Shown here piece after piece: positions 1-8,498 of a DNA stretch of 64,000 nt. The translations under genes and the position numbers were made by a program. The notes beneath the pieces were generated by a model. The model was not told the origin of the DNA, searched no databases, and was given only the letters and a program-made list of their open reading frames with translations. Origin of the DNA: Leeia oryzae DSM 17879. GTDB lineage: Bacteria > Pseudomonadota > Gammaproteobacteria > Burkholderiales > Leeiaceae. The stretch lies in contig NZ_AQXU01000024.1 of assembly GCF_000376945.1 (NCBI RefSeq), positions 1 to 64,000 of the forward strand. The letters run 5' to 3'. Positions within the stretch are counted from its first letter, which is position 1. Every line of letters starts with the position of its first letter.

Positions 1-125
1 TAACCGTGGATATTGCGGTTGTTGGTTGACGCTGTGTGAAGTGGATATAATTTAGACCTGAAAAGAATTACTTCTTCCGTTTTTAGTGGTGAGTGATGAA
101 GATCACTTGCTGCGTGACAAGTTAC

Positions 126-240
126 GCTTGGCAGCCATAGCGCGTTGGACCCACGCCTTCCCATTTCGAACAGGACCGTGAAACGACGTAGCGCCGATGA
201 TAGTGAGCATTGCGCTTGTGAAAGTAGGACACTGCCGGGC
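126..240 (+). rRNA. rrf: 5S ribosomal RNA
   Basis: About 115 bases with the typical bacterial 5S layout: a 5' part reading GCTTGGCAGCCATAGCG, the central CCCACGCCTTCCCATTTCGA-type loop region and a 3' part ending in GTAGGACACTGCCGGGC. The ends pair to form the terminal helix. The 5S RNA is part of the large ribosomal subunit. No 23S 3' end is visible in the first 125 bases, so these are probably the 23S-5S spacer and the rest of the operon lies to the left. The exact ends are judged by eye and may be off by a few bases. Confidence 0.93.
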
Positions 241-250
241 ACCCCACAGG

Positions 251-282
251 AAGCCCCTGATCTGACGATCAGGGGCTTTTTA
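251..282 (+). terminator. rRNA operon terminator
   Basis: A perfect stem AAGCCCCTGATC / GATCAGGGGCTT with a four-base loop is followed by a T-run. It begins 10 bases after the 5S gene and fits intrinsic termination of the rRNA operon. Confidence 0.9.
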
Positions 283-408
283 CGTTTGGGGAAGAGAAAA
301 CACCGAGCCAAAAATTCCGAGTGGAAGACCGCAAACCCTCCACAAACACTTCCTGCCATTCAGACTGCTGTCATTGCGCGCCTGATACACATCCCCCTGT
401 CAACTGAC

Positions 409-698
409 TCATGCGAGTGCGACCAGGGCCTGACGCGCCCAGGCGGCGAAGGCCTCGGGGGCGAGGAGTGGGGATGGGGCTTCGCTATTCAGTAAGGGAT
501 CTCCTGCGGGAGTTGCCGGATCTCCATGGTGGCGGTGCCGGTGTCGTCCACGCTTTGCAGTAGCACCGGGAAGCCCCACAGGTTGGTGAAATGCTGTAGC
601 GTCTGCTGGCTGAGACGTAGCTGGTCACTGGCGTTATTGCCTGTGGGCCGTTTCTCCATGGGCAGACGCATGTCGTGGGAGTTACACCGGCTCCTCAC
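409..698 (-). pseudogene. Possible decayed or frame-split coding remnant
   Basis: Two minus-strand frames lie end to end. The first (698 down to 489) reads like protein, with the stretch LRLSQQTLQHFTNLWGFPVL, and stops at 489. Another frame, open below about 540 and stopping at 409, ends in LAPEAFAAWARQALVALA. Both have GC-rich codon use like a real gene, and a single-base shift near 500-540 would join them. No family is recognised and no good ribosome binding site precedes the GTG at 698. This may be the 3' end of a gene broken by deletion and frameshift, or chance open frames in GC-rich DNA. Confidence 0.28.
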
Positions 699-1188
699 AA
701 GGGGGCTGGCTACTCGCCCAACCTTGGCATGCTTTCGTGTTTTCGCTGTCGTATTCAGTCCCCAACAGCACTTAACGTGTTGCCTGGATCATGTACTAAT
801 TACAGCCAGCTGATACTGGCTTATGCTTATGTTTTAAGGCTGCATGTGCATGGTTCATGCGTGATCTGCGACAGCCTCTATCTGAACTCGGGTAATTTCT
901 TCGCCTGTAAAATCCGCACTTTTTGTAGTAAGTCTCCAGAAATCTTTCTCCAGCATTGCTCATGCTGAGTTCACATGTTCATGTATGTAAGTCTTTGAAA
1001 TTAAATAGTTAATATTGGTTTCGGATGTTTGTGTGAATGCTATGTCTCCTTTTGTTTCAATTGTTACAGTCAATTAAAAAATACCGAAATGTGCCATTAA
1101 CGCAAGTGCGGTTTCATGTGTCCAATCCCGGCATAAATCTGCAGTTCCAGATGAATGCCAGGTACGAATCTGCAGAGGCAAACAATGT

Positions 1189-1203
1189 ATTTGCAATGCA
1201 AAT
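1189..1203. promoter_or_regulatory. Palindromic operator candidate upstream of frcB
   Basis: ATTTGCAATGCAAAT is a perfect 7-1-7 palindrome ending 32 bases before the frcB start and just ahead of its ribosome binding site. Its size and symmetry suit a LacI- or ROK-type sugar repressor, but no regulator gene lies next to it in the window. The regulatory role is inferred from position only. Confidence 0.4.
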
Positions 1204-1235
1204 TCATCTAAAAAACTACTTTAGAGGACACTACC

Positions 1236-2231
1236 ATGAAATTTCAAAAAACGATTCTTGCGGTTGCACTGTCTGGCCTGACTTTGTCTGCTTACGCAGC
1301 TCAACCTATCATTGGTCTGATTACCAAGACAGAAACCAACCCGTTTTTCGTGAAAATGAAAGAGGGCGCTGAGCAGTCTGCCAAGCAGTTGGGTGCGAAA
1401 CTGCTGACCGCTTCTGGCAAGTCTGACGGTGATAACGCAGGTCAGGTTACTGCGATTGAAAACATGGTAGCTGCAGGTGCTAAAGCCATTCTGATTACCC
1501 CTAGTGATTCTAAAGCCATTGTGCCTGCCATCAAGAAGGCGCGTGAGCAAGGCGTGCTGGTGATTGCACTGGACAGCCCGACTGATCCGGTTGACGCCGC
1601 TGATGCCCTGTTTGCAACAGACAACTTTGCTGCCGGTATTCTGATTGGTAAATATGCGAAAGCAGCTGAAGCTGGTAAGCCTCTGAAGATTGCGACACTG
1701 GATTTGTTCCCTGGTCATCCAGTGGGTATTGCTCGTCATAACGGTTTCCTGGCGGGTCTGGGCGTGCAGGGCATTACTACCAAGACAACCGATCTGGCCA
1801 AACCTGCTCAGGTGGTTTGTATGGGTGACAGCTATGGTGACCAGGCTAAGGGCCAGACCGTGATGGAAAACTGTTTGCAGAAAAACCCGGACATCAATCT
1901 GGTGTACACCATCAATGAACCTGCCGCAGCTGGTGCATACAAGGCCTTGCAGGCTGCTGGCAAAGAAAAAGACGTGATGATCGTGTCTGTGGATGGTGGT
2001 TGTGATGGTGTGAAAAACGTGAAGTCTGGTGTCATTGCTGCAACCTCTCAACAATATCCGCTGAAGATGGCTGCCTGGGGCGTGAAAGCTGGTGTGAACT
2101 ATGCCAAAACCGGTAAGAAAGTTTCCGGTTATGTTGACACTGGCGTGACCCTGATTGCGACTAAGAAACTGGCGGGTGTTGATTCTAAAGATGCAAACTT
2201 CGGTATTAATGCATGCTGGGGTACCAAGTAA
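1236..2231 (+). CDS. frcB: Sugar ABC transporter, periplasmic binding protein (FrcB-like)
   Basis: A 331-residue exported sugar receptor that binds its ligand in the periplasm and hands it to the permease. Residues 1-21 are a signal peptide (cleavage after AYA). The mature part is a ribose/galactose-type periplasmic binding fold. Landmarks typical of FrcB (fructose/mannose/ribose) are TKTETNPFFVKMKEGA near residue 30, ILITPSDSKAIVPAI near 85, TINEPAAAGAYKAL near 225 and IVSVDGGCDGVKNV near 247. The ATG follows AGAGG by 8 bases. It is the first gene of an operon with permease and ATPase genes. The family is clear; fructose as the actual ligand is inferred from resemblance. Confidence 0.9.
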   Translation: MKFQKTILAVALSGLTLSAYAAQPIIGLITKTETNPFFVKMKEGAEQSAKQLGAKLLTASGKSDGDNAGQVTAIENMVAAGAKAILITPSDSKAIVPAIKKAREQGVLVIALDSPTDPVDAADALFATDNFAAGILIGKYAKAAEAGKPLKIATLDLFPGHPVGIARHNGFLAGLGVQGITTKTTDLAKPAQVVCMGDSYGDQAKGQTVMENCLQKNPDINLVYTINEPAAAGAYKALQAAGKEKDVMIVSVDGGCDGVKNVKSGVIAATSQQYPLKMAAWGVKAGVNYAKTGKKVSGYVDTGVTLIATKKLAGVDSKDANFGINACWGTK

Positions 2232-2255
2232 GCGGATGGCTTGATATAGCCATGT

Positions 2256-2293
2256 CTGGCAGGGTTTGCGCTTCTCCCCGCATGCCTTGCCAG
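2256..2293 (+). promoter_or_regulatory. Intercistronic stem-loop after frcB
   Basis: CTGGCA (2256-2261) pairs with TGCCAG (2288-2293), extendable by a GG/CC pair with one bulge, in the 122-base gap between the binding-protein gene and the permease gene. There is no T-run. Such hairpins often stabilise the upstream message so that more binding protein than membrane parts is made; that role is an inference here. Confidence 0.4.
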
Positions 2294-2353
2294 TCTGTTA
2301 GACGATGCGCCGGCTGGTTGATGATGGCTGGCCGGTAATCAGAGGTGTGCAAA

Positions 2354-3310
2354 ATGAAAAAGATATTTCACCAGATTGCGACGATTCCTGCGGCAGGTGC
2401 GTTCCTGGCGCTGGCAATCGCCTGTCTGTTCTTTAGTATGCAAAGTGACCGGTTCTTGTCCGGGCAGAATTTCTCGTTGATTCTTCAGCAGGTGATGGTG
2501 GTTGGCGTGATGGCGATTGGCCAGACGCTGATTATCCTGACGGCGGGGATTGATTTGTCTTGCGGCATGGTGATGGCGCTGAGTTCGATCATCATGACCA
2601 AATTCTTTGATGCATACGGGTTGAATCCGTATCTGTCGATCTTGTGTGGTCTGGCGGTTGCCATGCTGTTTGGCTGGTTTAACGGCATGCTGGTAACCCG
2701 CATCAAACTGCCACCGTTTATTGTGACCCTGGGAACAATGAACATTGCTTTTGCGATTACCCAGGTATATTCAGGCGCCCAGACGGTGACCAATGTGCCG
2801 GCTGCGCTGACGTTCTTTGGTAATACCTTCCATATTGGCGGCACCACACTCTCTTACGGGACCTTGTTGCTGGTAGCTCTGTATGTGTTTGTGTGGTGGT
2901 TTTTGCGGGATACGGCTCCTGGCCGGCATGTGTATGCTGTGGGTAACAGCCCGGAAGCCGCGCGTCTGACCGGTATTCCGACTGACCGTGTCTTGCTGTG
3001 GGTTTATACCATTGCCGGCTTGTTCTACGGGATTGCTGCGTTGCTATCTGTGGCCCGAACCGGGGTGGGTGATCCGCAAGCGGGGCAGACGGATAATCTG
3101 GACAGTATTACGGCGGTTGTACTGGGTGGTACCAGCTTGTTTGGTGGTCGTGGCGTGGTATTGGGCACATTGATTGGTGCCGTGATTGTGGGTGTGTTCC
3201 GTAATGGTCTGACACTGATGGGTGTGGCTTCTGTCTACCAGATTCTGGTGACGGGTATTCTTGTGATTCTGGCTGTGGCAACTGACCAGATGTCTCGCAA
3301 ACGGGGGTAA
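2354..3310 (+). CDS. frcC: Sugar ABC transporter, permease (FrcC-like)
   Basis: A 318-residue inner-membrane permease of the RbsC/FrcC type. Several hydrophobic helices are evident, for example around residues 15-30, 45-65, 90-110, 160-180, 215-235 and 285-310. The family signatures ILTAGIDLSCGMVMALSS (near residue 60) and GGTSLFGGRGVVLGTLIGA (near 258) are present. The ATG at 2354 is preferred over the GTG at 2345 because CAGAGG sits 8 bases ahead and the product then begins MKKIF. It stands between frcB and frcA, with 2 bases to the latter. Confidence 0.9.
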   Translation: MKKIFHQIATIPAAGAFLALAIACLFFSMQSDRFLSGQNFSLILQQVMVVGVMAIGQTLIILTAGIDLSCGMVMALSSIIMTKFFDAYGLNPYLSILCGLAVAMLFGWFNGMLVTRIKLPPFIVTLGTMNIAFAITQVYSGAQTVTNVPAALTFFGNTFHIGGTTLSYGTLLLVALYVFVWWFLRDTAPGRHVYAVGNSPEAARLTGIPTDRVLLWVYTIAGLFYGIAALLSVARTGVGDPQAGQTDNLDSITAVVLGGTSLFGGRGVVLGTLIGAVIVGVFRNGLTLMGVASVYQILVTGILVILAVATDQMSRKRG

Positions 3311-3312
3311 TC

Positions 3313-4119
3313 ATGAATAACAGTACGCAACAATCGCAAGTACCACTCGTATTGCAGGCAAAAGGGCTGATCAAGCGTTATGGTCATGTGACTGCGCTGG
3401 ACGGGGTGGATCTGGAGTTGCGCCAAGGCGAGATTCTGGCCGTCATTGGTGATAATGGTGCCGGAAAGTCTTCTCTGATCAAGGCGTTATCTGGGGCGAT
3501 CGTACCGGATGAGGGTGAAATCCTGCTGGATGGCAAGCCGGTACATTTCAAGAGCCCGATCGATGCGCGTAAACAGGGTATCGAGACGGTGTATCAGGAT
3601 CTGGCTGTGGCCCCTTCCATGACCATTGCCGAGAACCTGTTTCTGGGGCGTGAAATTTTGAAGCCTGGCATTCTGGGTACCCTGTTCCGGGCGCTGGACA
3701 AGAAGAAAATGCTGGAAGATGCCATTGCGCACATGCAAGACCTGAAGATTGGTATTCGTTCGATGAAGCAACCGGTTGAGACCTTGTCTGGCGGTCAGCG
3801 CCAGGGGGTGGCAGTGGCGCGTAGTGCAGCGTTTGCCCGGCATGTGGTGATCATGGATGAGCCGACTGCGGCGCTGGGTGTGAAAGAAGGCAATATGGTG
3901 CTGGAACTGATCCGCCGGGTACGGGACAAAGGCCTGCCGGTGATTCTGATCAGCCACAACATGCCGCATGTGTTTGAGATTGCAGACCGGATTCATATCC
4001 AGCGTCTGGGTCGTCGTGCCGCAGTGGTGAATCCGAAAAATATCGGTATGTCTGATGCCGTGGCCGTGATGACCGGGGCGATGAAGCCTGAAGAACTGGG
4101 GAGCGAAGCACATGCTTAA
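3313..4119 (+). CDS. frcA: Sugar ABC transporter, ATP-binding protein (FrcA-like)
   Basis: A 268-residue ATPase that powers sugar import. In order it carries Walker A GDNGAGKSS (near residue 45), the Q-loop VYQDL, the signature LSGGQRQGVAVAR, Walker B HVVIMDEPTAALG and the switch histidine in ISHNM. Unlike RbsA, XylG or MglA, which have two fused ATPase domains, this is a single domain, as in the FrcA class. It starts 2 bases after frcC and its end overlaps the next gene by 8 bases, so translation is probably coupled. Confidence 0.92.
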   Translation: MNNSTQQSQVPLVLQAKGLIKRYGHVTALDGVDLELRQGEILAVIGDNGAGKSSLIKALSGAIVPDEGEILLDGKPVHFKSPIDARKQGIETVYQDLAVAPSMTIAENLFLGREILKPGILGTLFRALDKKKMLEDAIAHMQDLKIGIRSMKQPVETLSGGQRQGVAVARSAAFARHVVIMDEPTAALGVKEGNMVLELIRRVRDKGLPVILISHNMPHVFEIADRIHIQRLGRRAAVVNPKNIGMSDAVAVMTGAMKPEELGSEAHA

Positions 4120-4549
4120 GGGAATTGATCCGTTACTGTCGCCTCAGTTGCTGGCGGTGCTGCGCGAGATGGGGCACGGGGATGAAATTGCGGTGGTGGA
4201 TGCTAACTTTACTGCTGCTCGGTTGGCCAAGGGTAAACCGGTAATCCGTCTGGATGGCATTACGCTGCATCGCGCATGTGAAGCGATTCTGTCGGTACTG
4301 GCACTGGATGCTGCTGTCGAGCAGCCGGTATCTTTCATGAAAGTATGCGATACGCCGGATGACTTTGTCTCTTCCGTGCAGGAAGAGGTGATCAATCTGC
4401 TGGTGTCTGAAGGATATGCCGAAGCATCACAGTGTGAGCCGATTGAGCGCTTTGAGTTTTATGACCGGGTAGAGAATGCATATGCCTTTGTGCAAACCGG
4501 TGAGCGGAGAACTTACGCTAACTTCATCTTCAAGAAGGGCGTGATTTAG
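4112..4549 (+). CDS. RbsD/FucU family sugar mutarotase
   Basis: A 145-residue cytoplasmic protein of the RbsD/FucU family, which interconverts anomers of sugars such as ribose, fucose or fructose before phosphorylation. The family motif MGHGDEIAVVDANF is at residues 20-33 and includes the conserved histidine H22 and aspartate D30. A Tyr/Phe-rich C-terminus (YANFIFKKG) matches the FucU end. It overlaps frcA by 8 bases, so it belongs to the import operon and probably acts on the imported sugar. FucU is the closer match than RbsD; the substrate is not decided by the sequence. Confidence 0.88.
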   Translation: MLKGIDPLLSPQLLAVLREMGHGDEIAVVDANFTAARLAKGKPVIRLDGITLHRACEAILSVLALDAAVEQPVSFMKVCDTPDDFVSSVQEEVINLLVSEGYAEASQCEPIERFEFYDRVENAYAFVQTGERRTYANFIFKKGVI

Positions 4550-4680
4550 TTCCGGTTTCATTTAATCTCCTGTTTGTTTTTGGGGCTGTACCTGACCACC
4601 GTAGGTGATTGGCGTACAGCCTTTTTCTTTGCCTGTTGTTCCGGAATGTTCATCAATTTTTGTGGAAGGAGGCGTGGATC

Positions 4681-5532
4681 ATGGTGCCTGATTTTCTGTT
4701 GTCATTGACGGGGTCTTTTGCAATGCCGGCGGCCGAGAACCCGACCGTTGCGATGATGGAGGCGGCGTATCGTCACCATGGTTTGCCTTGGCTGTATATC
4801 AATTGCGAGGTTGCCCCGGAAAATCTGGCGGATGCCGTGCGCGGCGCACGGGCCATGGGCTGGCGCGGCTTTAATTGCTCGATTCCTCACAAGGTAGACG
4901 TAATCAGGCATCTGGACGGGTTGGGAAAGTCTGCGGCCTTGATTGGTGCTGTGAACACGATTGTCCGGCGTGGCGACTTGCTGATTGGCGAAAATACCGA
5001 TGGCAAAGGCTTTGTGCAGGCGATGAAGGAGGTGATTGACCCCGCAGGCAAACATGTCTGGATCTTTGGTGCGGGCGGCGCGGCCAGGGCCGTGAGCGTA
5101 GAGATGGCGCTGGCCGGTGCGGCAAAGATTACCATTGCCAACCGTGGGGCAGAACGGGGGCTGGAGGTGGTGGATTTGCTAAATCGGCATACGCCTGCCA
5201 AAGCAGCGTTTCACGCTTGGCACTCGGAGGTGTCGATTCCGGCGGAGACTGACATCGTGATCAATGCCACATCCATCGGCTTGTATCCGCATACGGAGCA
5301 GCGTTTAAACCTGGATGTTGCATCGCTTCGTCCGGAAATGGTGGTGGCGGATGGTATTCATAACCCGCCCCGCACGCATTTGATCCGTGCGGCCGAGGCG
5401 AGAGGATGTAGGGTGCTGGATGGTCTGGGCATGCTGGTGAACCAGGGGGCTATTGCGATTAAATACTGGACCGGGATAGACGTAGAGGTGAGCGTCATGC
5501 GGCAGGCCCTGAGCGAGATATTTGATGCATAG
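4681..5532 (+). CDS. Shikimate dehydrogenase-like oxidoreductase (AroE family paralog)
   Basis: A 283-residue member of the AroE/YdiB family of NAD(P)-dependent dehydrogenases. The catalytic lysine is present in NCSIPHKVDVI (K71), as are the partner residues N92 (IGAVNTI) and D107 (GENTDGKGF), and the dinucleotide-binding loop GAGGAAR. The N-terminal substrate motif, normally containing S-K-S-P, instead reads GSFAMPAAENP, so both shikimate-binding serines are missing. The ATG at 4681 has AAGGAGG 8 bases upstream. It lies 131 bases behind the mutarotase gene and may be part of the same transcript. True shikimate dehydrogenase activity is doubtful; a related polyol or keto-acid substrate tied to the sugar pathway is an inference. 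Confidence 0.8.
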   Translation: MVPDFLLSLTGSFAMPAAENPTVAMMEAAYRHHGLPWLYINCEVAPENLADAVRGARAMGWRGFNCSIPHKVDVIRHLDGLGKSAALIGAVNTIVRRGDLLIGENTDGKGFVQAMKEVIDPAGKHVWIFGAGGAARAVSVEMALAGAAKITIANRGAERGLEVVDLLNRHTPAKAAFHAWHSEVSIPAETDIVINATSIGLYPHTEQRLNLDVASLRPEMVVADGIHNPPRTHLIRAAEARGCRVLDGLGMLVNQGAIAIKYWTGIDVEVSVMRQALSEIFDA

Positions 5533-5637
5533 CACAGGGACAGATACAGATTTTTACACCTGAAACATTTGCCAGATAGCTTTGGCAGGCGGCATGACAT
5601 TATCCTGTGGTTTTGGATGATGAATGGGAACAGCCAG

Positions 5638-6582
5638 ATGAAACTGTTGCAACGAACGATGTGGCGAGCCGGTTTGGTGGGGATGTTGCTTTGCATGGCG
5701 CAGTCAGAGGCAGGCCCCTTGCTGGATCGTTTGCAGACCCTCAGGCAAACCCGGGCGGAGCAGGGTGGGATGGCGGCAGTCAAACTCCCTGTTGGCGTGA
5801 CTATCAAGAAAGACATTGCTTACGGGCCATTCCAGCAGCAAGGTCTGGACGTGTATGCCCCTGCACATCCGGTGGATGCGCCGATTATGATGATGGTACA
5901 TGGTGGGGCCTGGCGGATCGGCGACAAAAGTAATGACCGAGTCGTTGACAACAAGGTGGCACATTGGGTCAGCAAAGGACTGGTGTTTGTGTCGGTCAAT
6001 TACCGGATGTTGCCGGAGGCGAGGCCCGATATCCAGATGCAGGACGTTGCCCGTGCCTTGGCTTTTGTGCAGCAACACGCAGCTGACTGGGGGGCAAATC
6101 TGGGCAAGGTGATCCTGATGGGGCATTCTGCAGGTGCGCATCTGGTCGCATTGCTGGCGTCTGATCCCGCACCTGTCAGACAGGCTGGCGGTCGGAACTG
6201 GTTGGCAACCGTTGCACTCGATAGTGCCGCGTTTGATATTCCGGCCATTATGCGCAAGCCACATTTTGGTTTCTATGACGAGGCATTTGGTCAGGATGCG
6301 GCCTATTGGCGGCAAATGTCCCCGCTTGAGGTATTAAGTCAGCGGCCATACCCATTCTTGGCCGTTTGTTCTACCCGACGGGTCGAGTCTTGCGATCAGG
6401 CGAATACCTTTATTCAAAAGGCGGGTCGGTTGCAAGGGATGGCACGCTTGCTGCCGGTTGATATGTCTCATGCCGAGATTAACGAGCAGCTAGGGCTGGA
6501 GAGCGAGTATACCCGGCAGGTGGATCAGTTTCTGTCGCAGCAGGATGCACGCTTGCAGCTGTTACTGAACCCTGGCCGCTAA
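5638..6582 (+). CDS. Exported alpha/beta hydrolase (esterase/lipase, HSL-like)
   Basis: A 314-residue carboxylesterase-type protein. Residues 1-27 form a signal peptide (MKLLQRTMWRAGLVGMLLCM...), so it probably works in the periplasm. It has the oxyanion motif HGGAW (residues 88-92), the nucleophile elbow GHSAG (S164) and a likely catalytic histidine in DMSHAE (H278), as in hormone-sensitive-lipase-like enzymes. An upstream start at 5569 would bury the signal peptide, so 5638 is chosen, though its ribosome binding site is weak. It ends 4 bases from the convergent kinase gene with no visible terminator. The substrate is unknown. Confidence 0.8.
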   Translation: MKLLQRTMWRAGLVGMLLCMAQSEAGPLLDRLQTLRQTRAEQGGMAAVKLPVGVTIKKDIAYGPFQQQGLDVYAPAHPVDAPIMMMVHGGAWRIGDKSNDRVVDNKVAHWVSKGLVFVSVNYRMLPEARPDIQMQDVARALAFVQQHAADWGANLGKVILMGHSAGAHLVALLASDPAPVRQAGGRNWLATVALDSAAFDIPAIMRKPHFGFYDEAFGQDAAYWRQMSPLEVLSQRPYPFLAVCSTRRVESCDQANTFIQKAGRLQGMARLLPVDMSHAEINEQLGLESEYTRQVDQFLSQQDARLQLLLNPGR

Positions 6583-6586
6583 CGGA

Positions 6587-8398
6587 CTAGTTACTCCATT
6601 GCTGAACCGCGCGCTTCAGGTGTTCGAACGTAATCGGTTTGCTCAGAAAGTCCGTCATGCCGGCTGCCAGGCAGTTTTCCCGGTCGCCTTCCATGGCATT
6701 GGCGGTCAGTGCGATGATCGGGGTCTGGAAACCCGCTTCACGGATACGGAGGGTGGCTTCAAAGCCATCCATTTCAGGCATCTGGCAATCCATGAAAATC
6801 AGCTCGAACGGTTTCTGCTGCACGGCTTTCACGGCTTCCAGTCCATTGGCGGCAATATCGGGCTCAATATTGAGTTTTGCCAGCATTTTGCGGATCACCA
6901 GCTGGTTGACCAGATTGTCTTCTACCACCAGTACTTGCAACTGGCGTGATGGGCTGCTGGCTTCGAGTACATGGGGTTCAGACGTTGCCGGTGGTGTTGC
7001 CTGTGTCAGTAAAAGCTCAAAAGAGAAGGTCGACCCTACCCCCGGTTCGCTGACACAGGTGACATCGCCTTGCATCAGTCTGGCCAGCTGGCGGCTGATG
7101 GCCAGACCCAGACCTGTTCCGCCAAAACGGCGGCTCATCGAACTGTCTGCCTGGGTAAACTGGTCAAACAGGGTTGGCAGCTGTGCGGCTGCAATGCCGA
7201 TCCCCGTATCCTGGATATCCATTCTGACCCGCAGCTTGTCATCCGCGGCCATCCACTGGGTTCTGACCAGAACGCCACCCGTTTCGGTAAACTTGAGCGC
7301 ATTGCTCAGCAGGTTCAGCACAATTTGCCGGATACGGGACATGTCACCCATAAACCAGTGCGGCATGTCGTGCGGGTAGGAAAACTCCAGCTTCAGGTGC
7401 TTTTCCCGTGCTTGGGGGACCAGTAGTTCAATGCATTCATGAATGGACTGCCGGAGGTTGAACGGTACCGATTCCAGCGCCAGCTTACCTGCTTCAATCT
7501 TGGAAAAATCCAGAATGTCATTGATGATCACCAGCAAGGCTTTGCCTGAATTCAGGATGGTCTGGGTGAACTCTTCCTGCTCAGGTGCCTGTTCGGTCTG
7601 CTGCATGAGCTGCGCCATGCCAAGAATGCCGTTCATGGGAGTGCGAATCTCATGGCTCATGGTGGCCAGAAACTCGCTCTTGGTCTTGACGGCCGCTTCG
7701 GCGGCATTCTTGGCCTGGATCAGGGCTTGTTCCGCGATCAGCCGTTCGCTGATATCCCGCATGGTGGTGGAGTAATACTCCGGGAATCCGTTATCGCCCA
7801 AGTGCGCAATCACCACTTGCGAGACACTGATCACTTCGCCTGTTCGTGTCATAATCGCGGTCTCGCCAGACCAGGCTTTGGACATGAACGCCTGCGGAAT
7901 TGCTTCGTTCATGACCGTATCGACCACACTGGCCGGGATCAGCGTCGACAGGGTCAGGTCAGACAGGTTGTCCTCTGGGGCGTAGCCCAGCATCTGGCGA
8001 CCTGCGGGGTTGATATAGGTAATGTTGCCATCCAGCGAAAACGTGGCAATGAAGTCGGTGGTGGTTTCGATGATGGAGCGTTGAATCCGGTTGACCACCT
8101 GGGTTTCTATGGATTCTTCTGCCGGCACAGCCGCTTGCTCGCCGGTTGAGGCCTCCGTCGCAGGACCAATATCCCAGAAAGCATCATCCGCGGATGGGGG
8201 CTGTGGTGCATCCGTGGCGCTAAGGGTAGGGTCATGACTGACAGGGGCTGGCAGAAATAGCAGGGAGGCCACCAGTATGCACACCGCTACCGGCCAGAAC
8301 CAGTAAGAAAGACTGATGGCCAGCAGGATGACAAACCACAGGCGAACGTCTCTTAAGCGTTGGCTGACATGAAAGCGGTATGAATGATCTATCTGCAT
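6587..8398 (-). CDS. Hybrid sensor histidine kinase/response regulator
   Basis: A 603-residue membrane sensor. Two hydrophobic helices lie at about residues 18-50, then an acidic, Ala/Pro-rich linker and a PAS domain (about 115-235, FSLDGNITYINPAGRQMLGY). The dimerisation domain has the phospho-accepting histidine in FLATMSHEIRTPMNG. The ATPase domain shows LNLLSNALKF, DTGIGIAAAQL and FGGTGLGLAIS. A C-terminal receiver domain (about 486-603) has its aspartate in FMDCQMPEMDG. No Hpt domain is present, so a separate phosphotransfer protein is expected. The long upstream extension to 8716 would run across the divergent gene; the ATG at 8398 is taken as start. The signal sensed is unknown. Confidence 0.88.
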   Translation of the reverse strand: MQIDHSYRFHVSQRLRDVRLWFVILLAISLSYWFWPVAVCILVASLLFLPAPVSHDPTLSATDAPQPPSADDAFWDIGPATEASTGEQAAVPAEESIETQVVNRIQRSIIETTTDFIATFSLDGNITYINPAGRQMLGYAPEDNLSDLTLSTLIPASVVDTVMNEAIPQAFMSKAWSGETAIMTRTGEVISVSQVVIAHLGDNGFPEYYSTTMRDISERLIAEQALIQAKNAAEAAVKTKSEFLATMSHEIRTPMNGILGMAQLMQQTEQAPEQEEFTQTILNSGKALLVIINDILDFSKIEAGKLALESVPFNLRQSIHECIELLVPQAREKHLKLEFSYPHDMPHWFMGDMSRIRQIVLNLLSNALKFTETGGVLVRTQWMAADDKLRVRMDIQDTGIGIAAAQLPTLFDQFTQADSSMSRRFGGTGLGLAISRQLARLMQGDVTCVSEPGVGSTFSFELLLTQATPPATSEPHVLEASSPSRQLQVLVVEDNLVNQLVIRKMLAKLNIEPDIAANGLEAVKAVQQKPFELIFMDCQMPEMDGFEATLRIREAGFQTPIIALTANAMEGDRENCLAAGMTDFLSKPITFEHLKRAVQQWSN

Positions 8399-8498
8399 AA
8401 CTGTATTTATATAGCGTATCTTTCCTCGCTGCTCAAGGTTGTTGACGGGGTGGGAAACCGCTTTATGCAGGCATATTGTCCCAAAGCAAGGAAACAGC

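Larger units (their letters stand above)
283..1235. other. Gene-poor region, likely control region of the sugar operon
   Basis: About 950 bases without a convincing intact gene. The left half is GC-rich and holds the possible remnant at 409-698. From about 880 on it is A/T-rich, as expected for a promoter region. Inverted repeats seen here are CAGCAT/ATGCTG at 951-967, AATTG/CAATT at 1059-1075 and a 15-base palindrome at 1189-1203. I cannot pick out one convincing -35/-10 pair. Confidence 0.6.

Noticed and set aside
26-51. TTGACG and TATAAT resembling a promoter before the 5S gene
   Set aside because: The spacer is only 14 bases, and the site lies where the 23S-5S spacer of an rRNA operon is expected. 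A separate 5S promoter is not supported.
145-495. Open frame of 116 codons on the plus strand
   Set aside because: It runs through the 5S rRNA gene and its terminator, so it is a chance frame.
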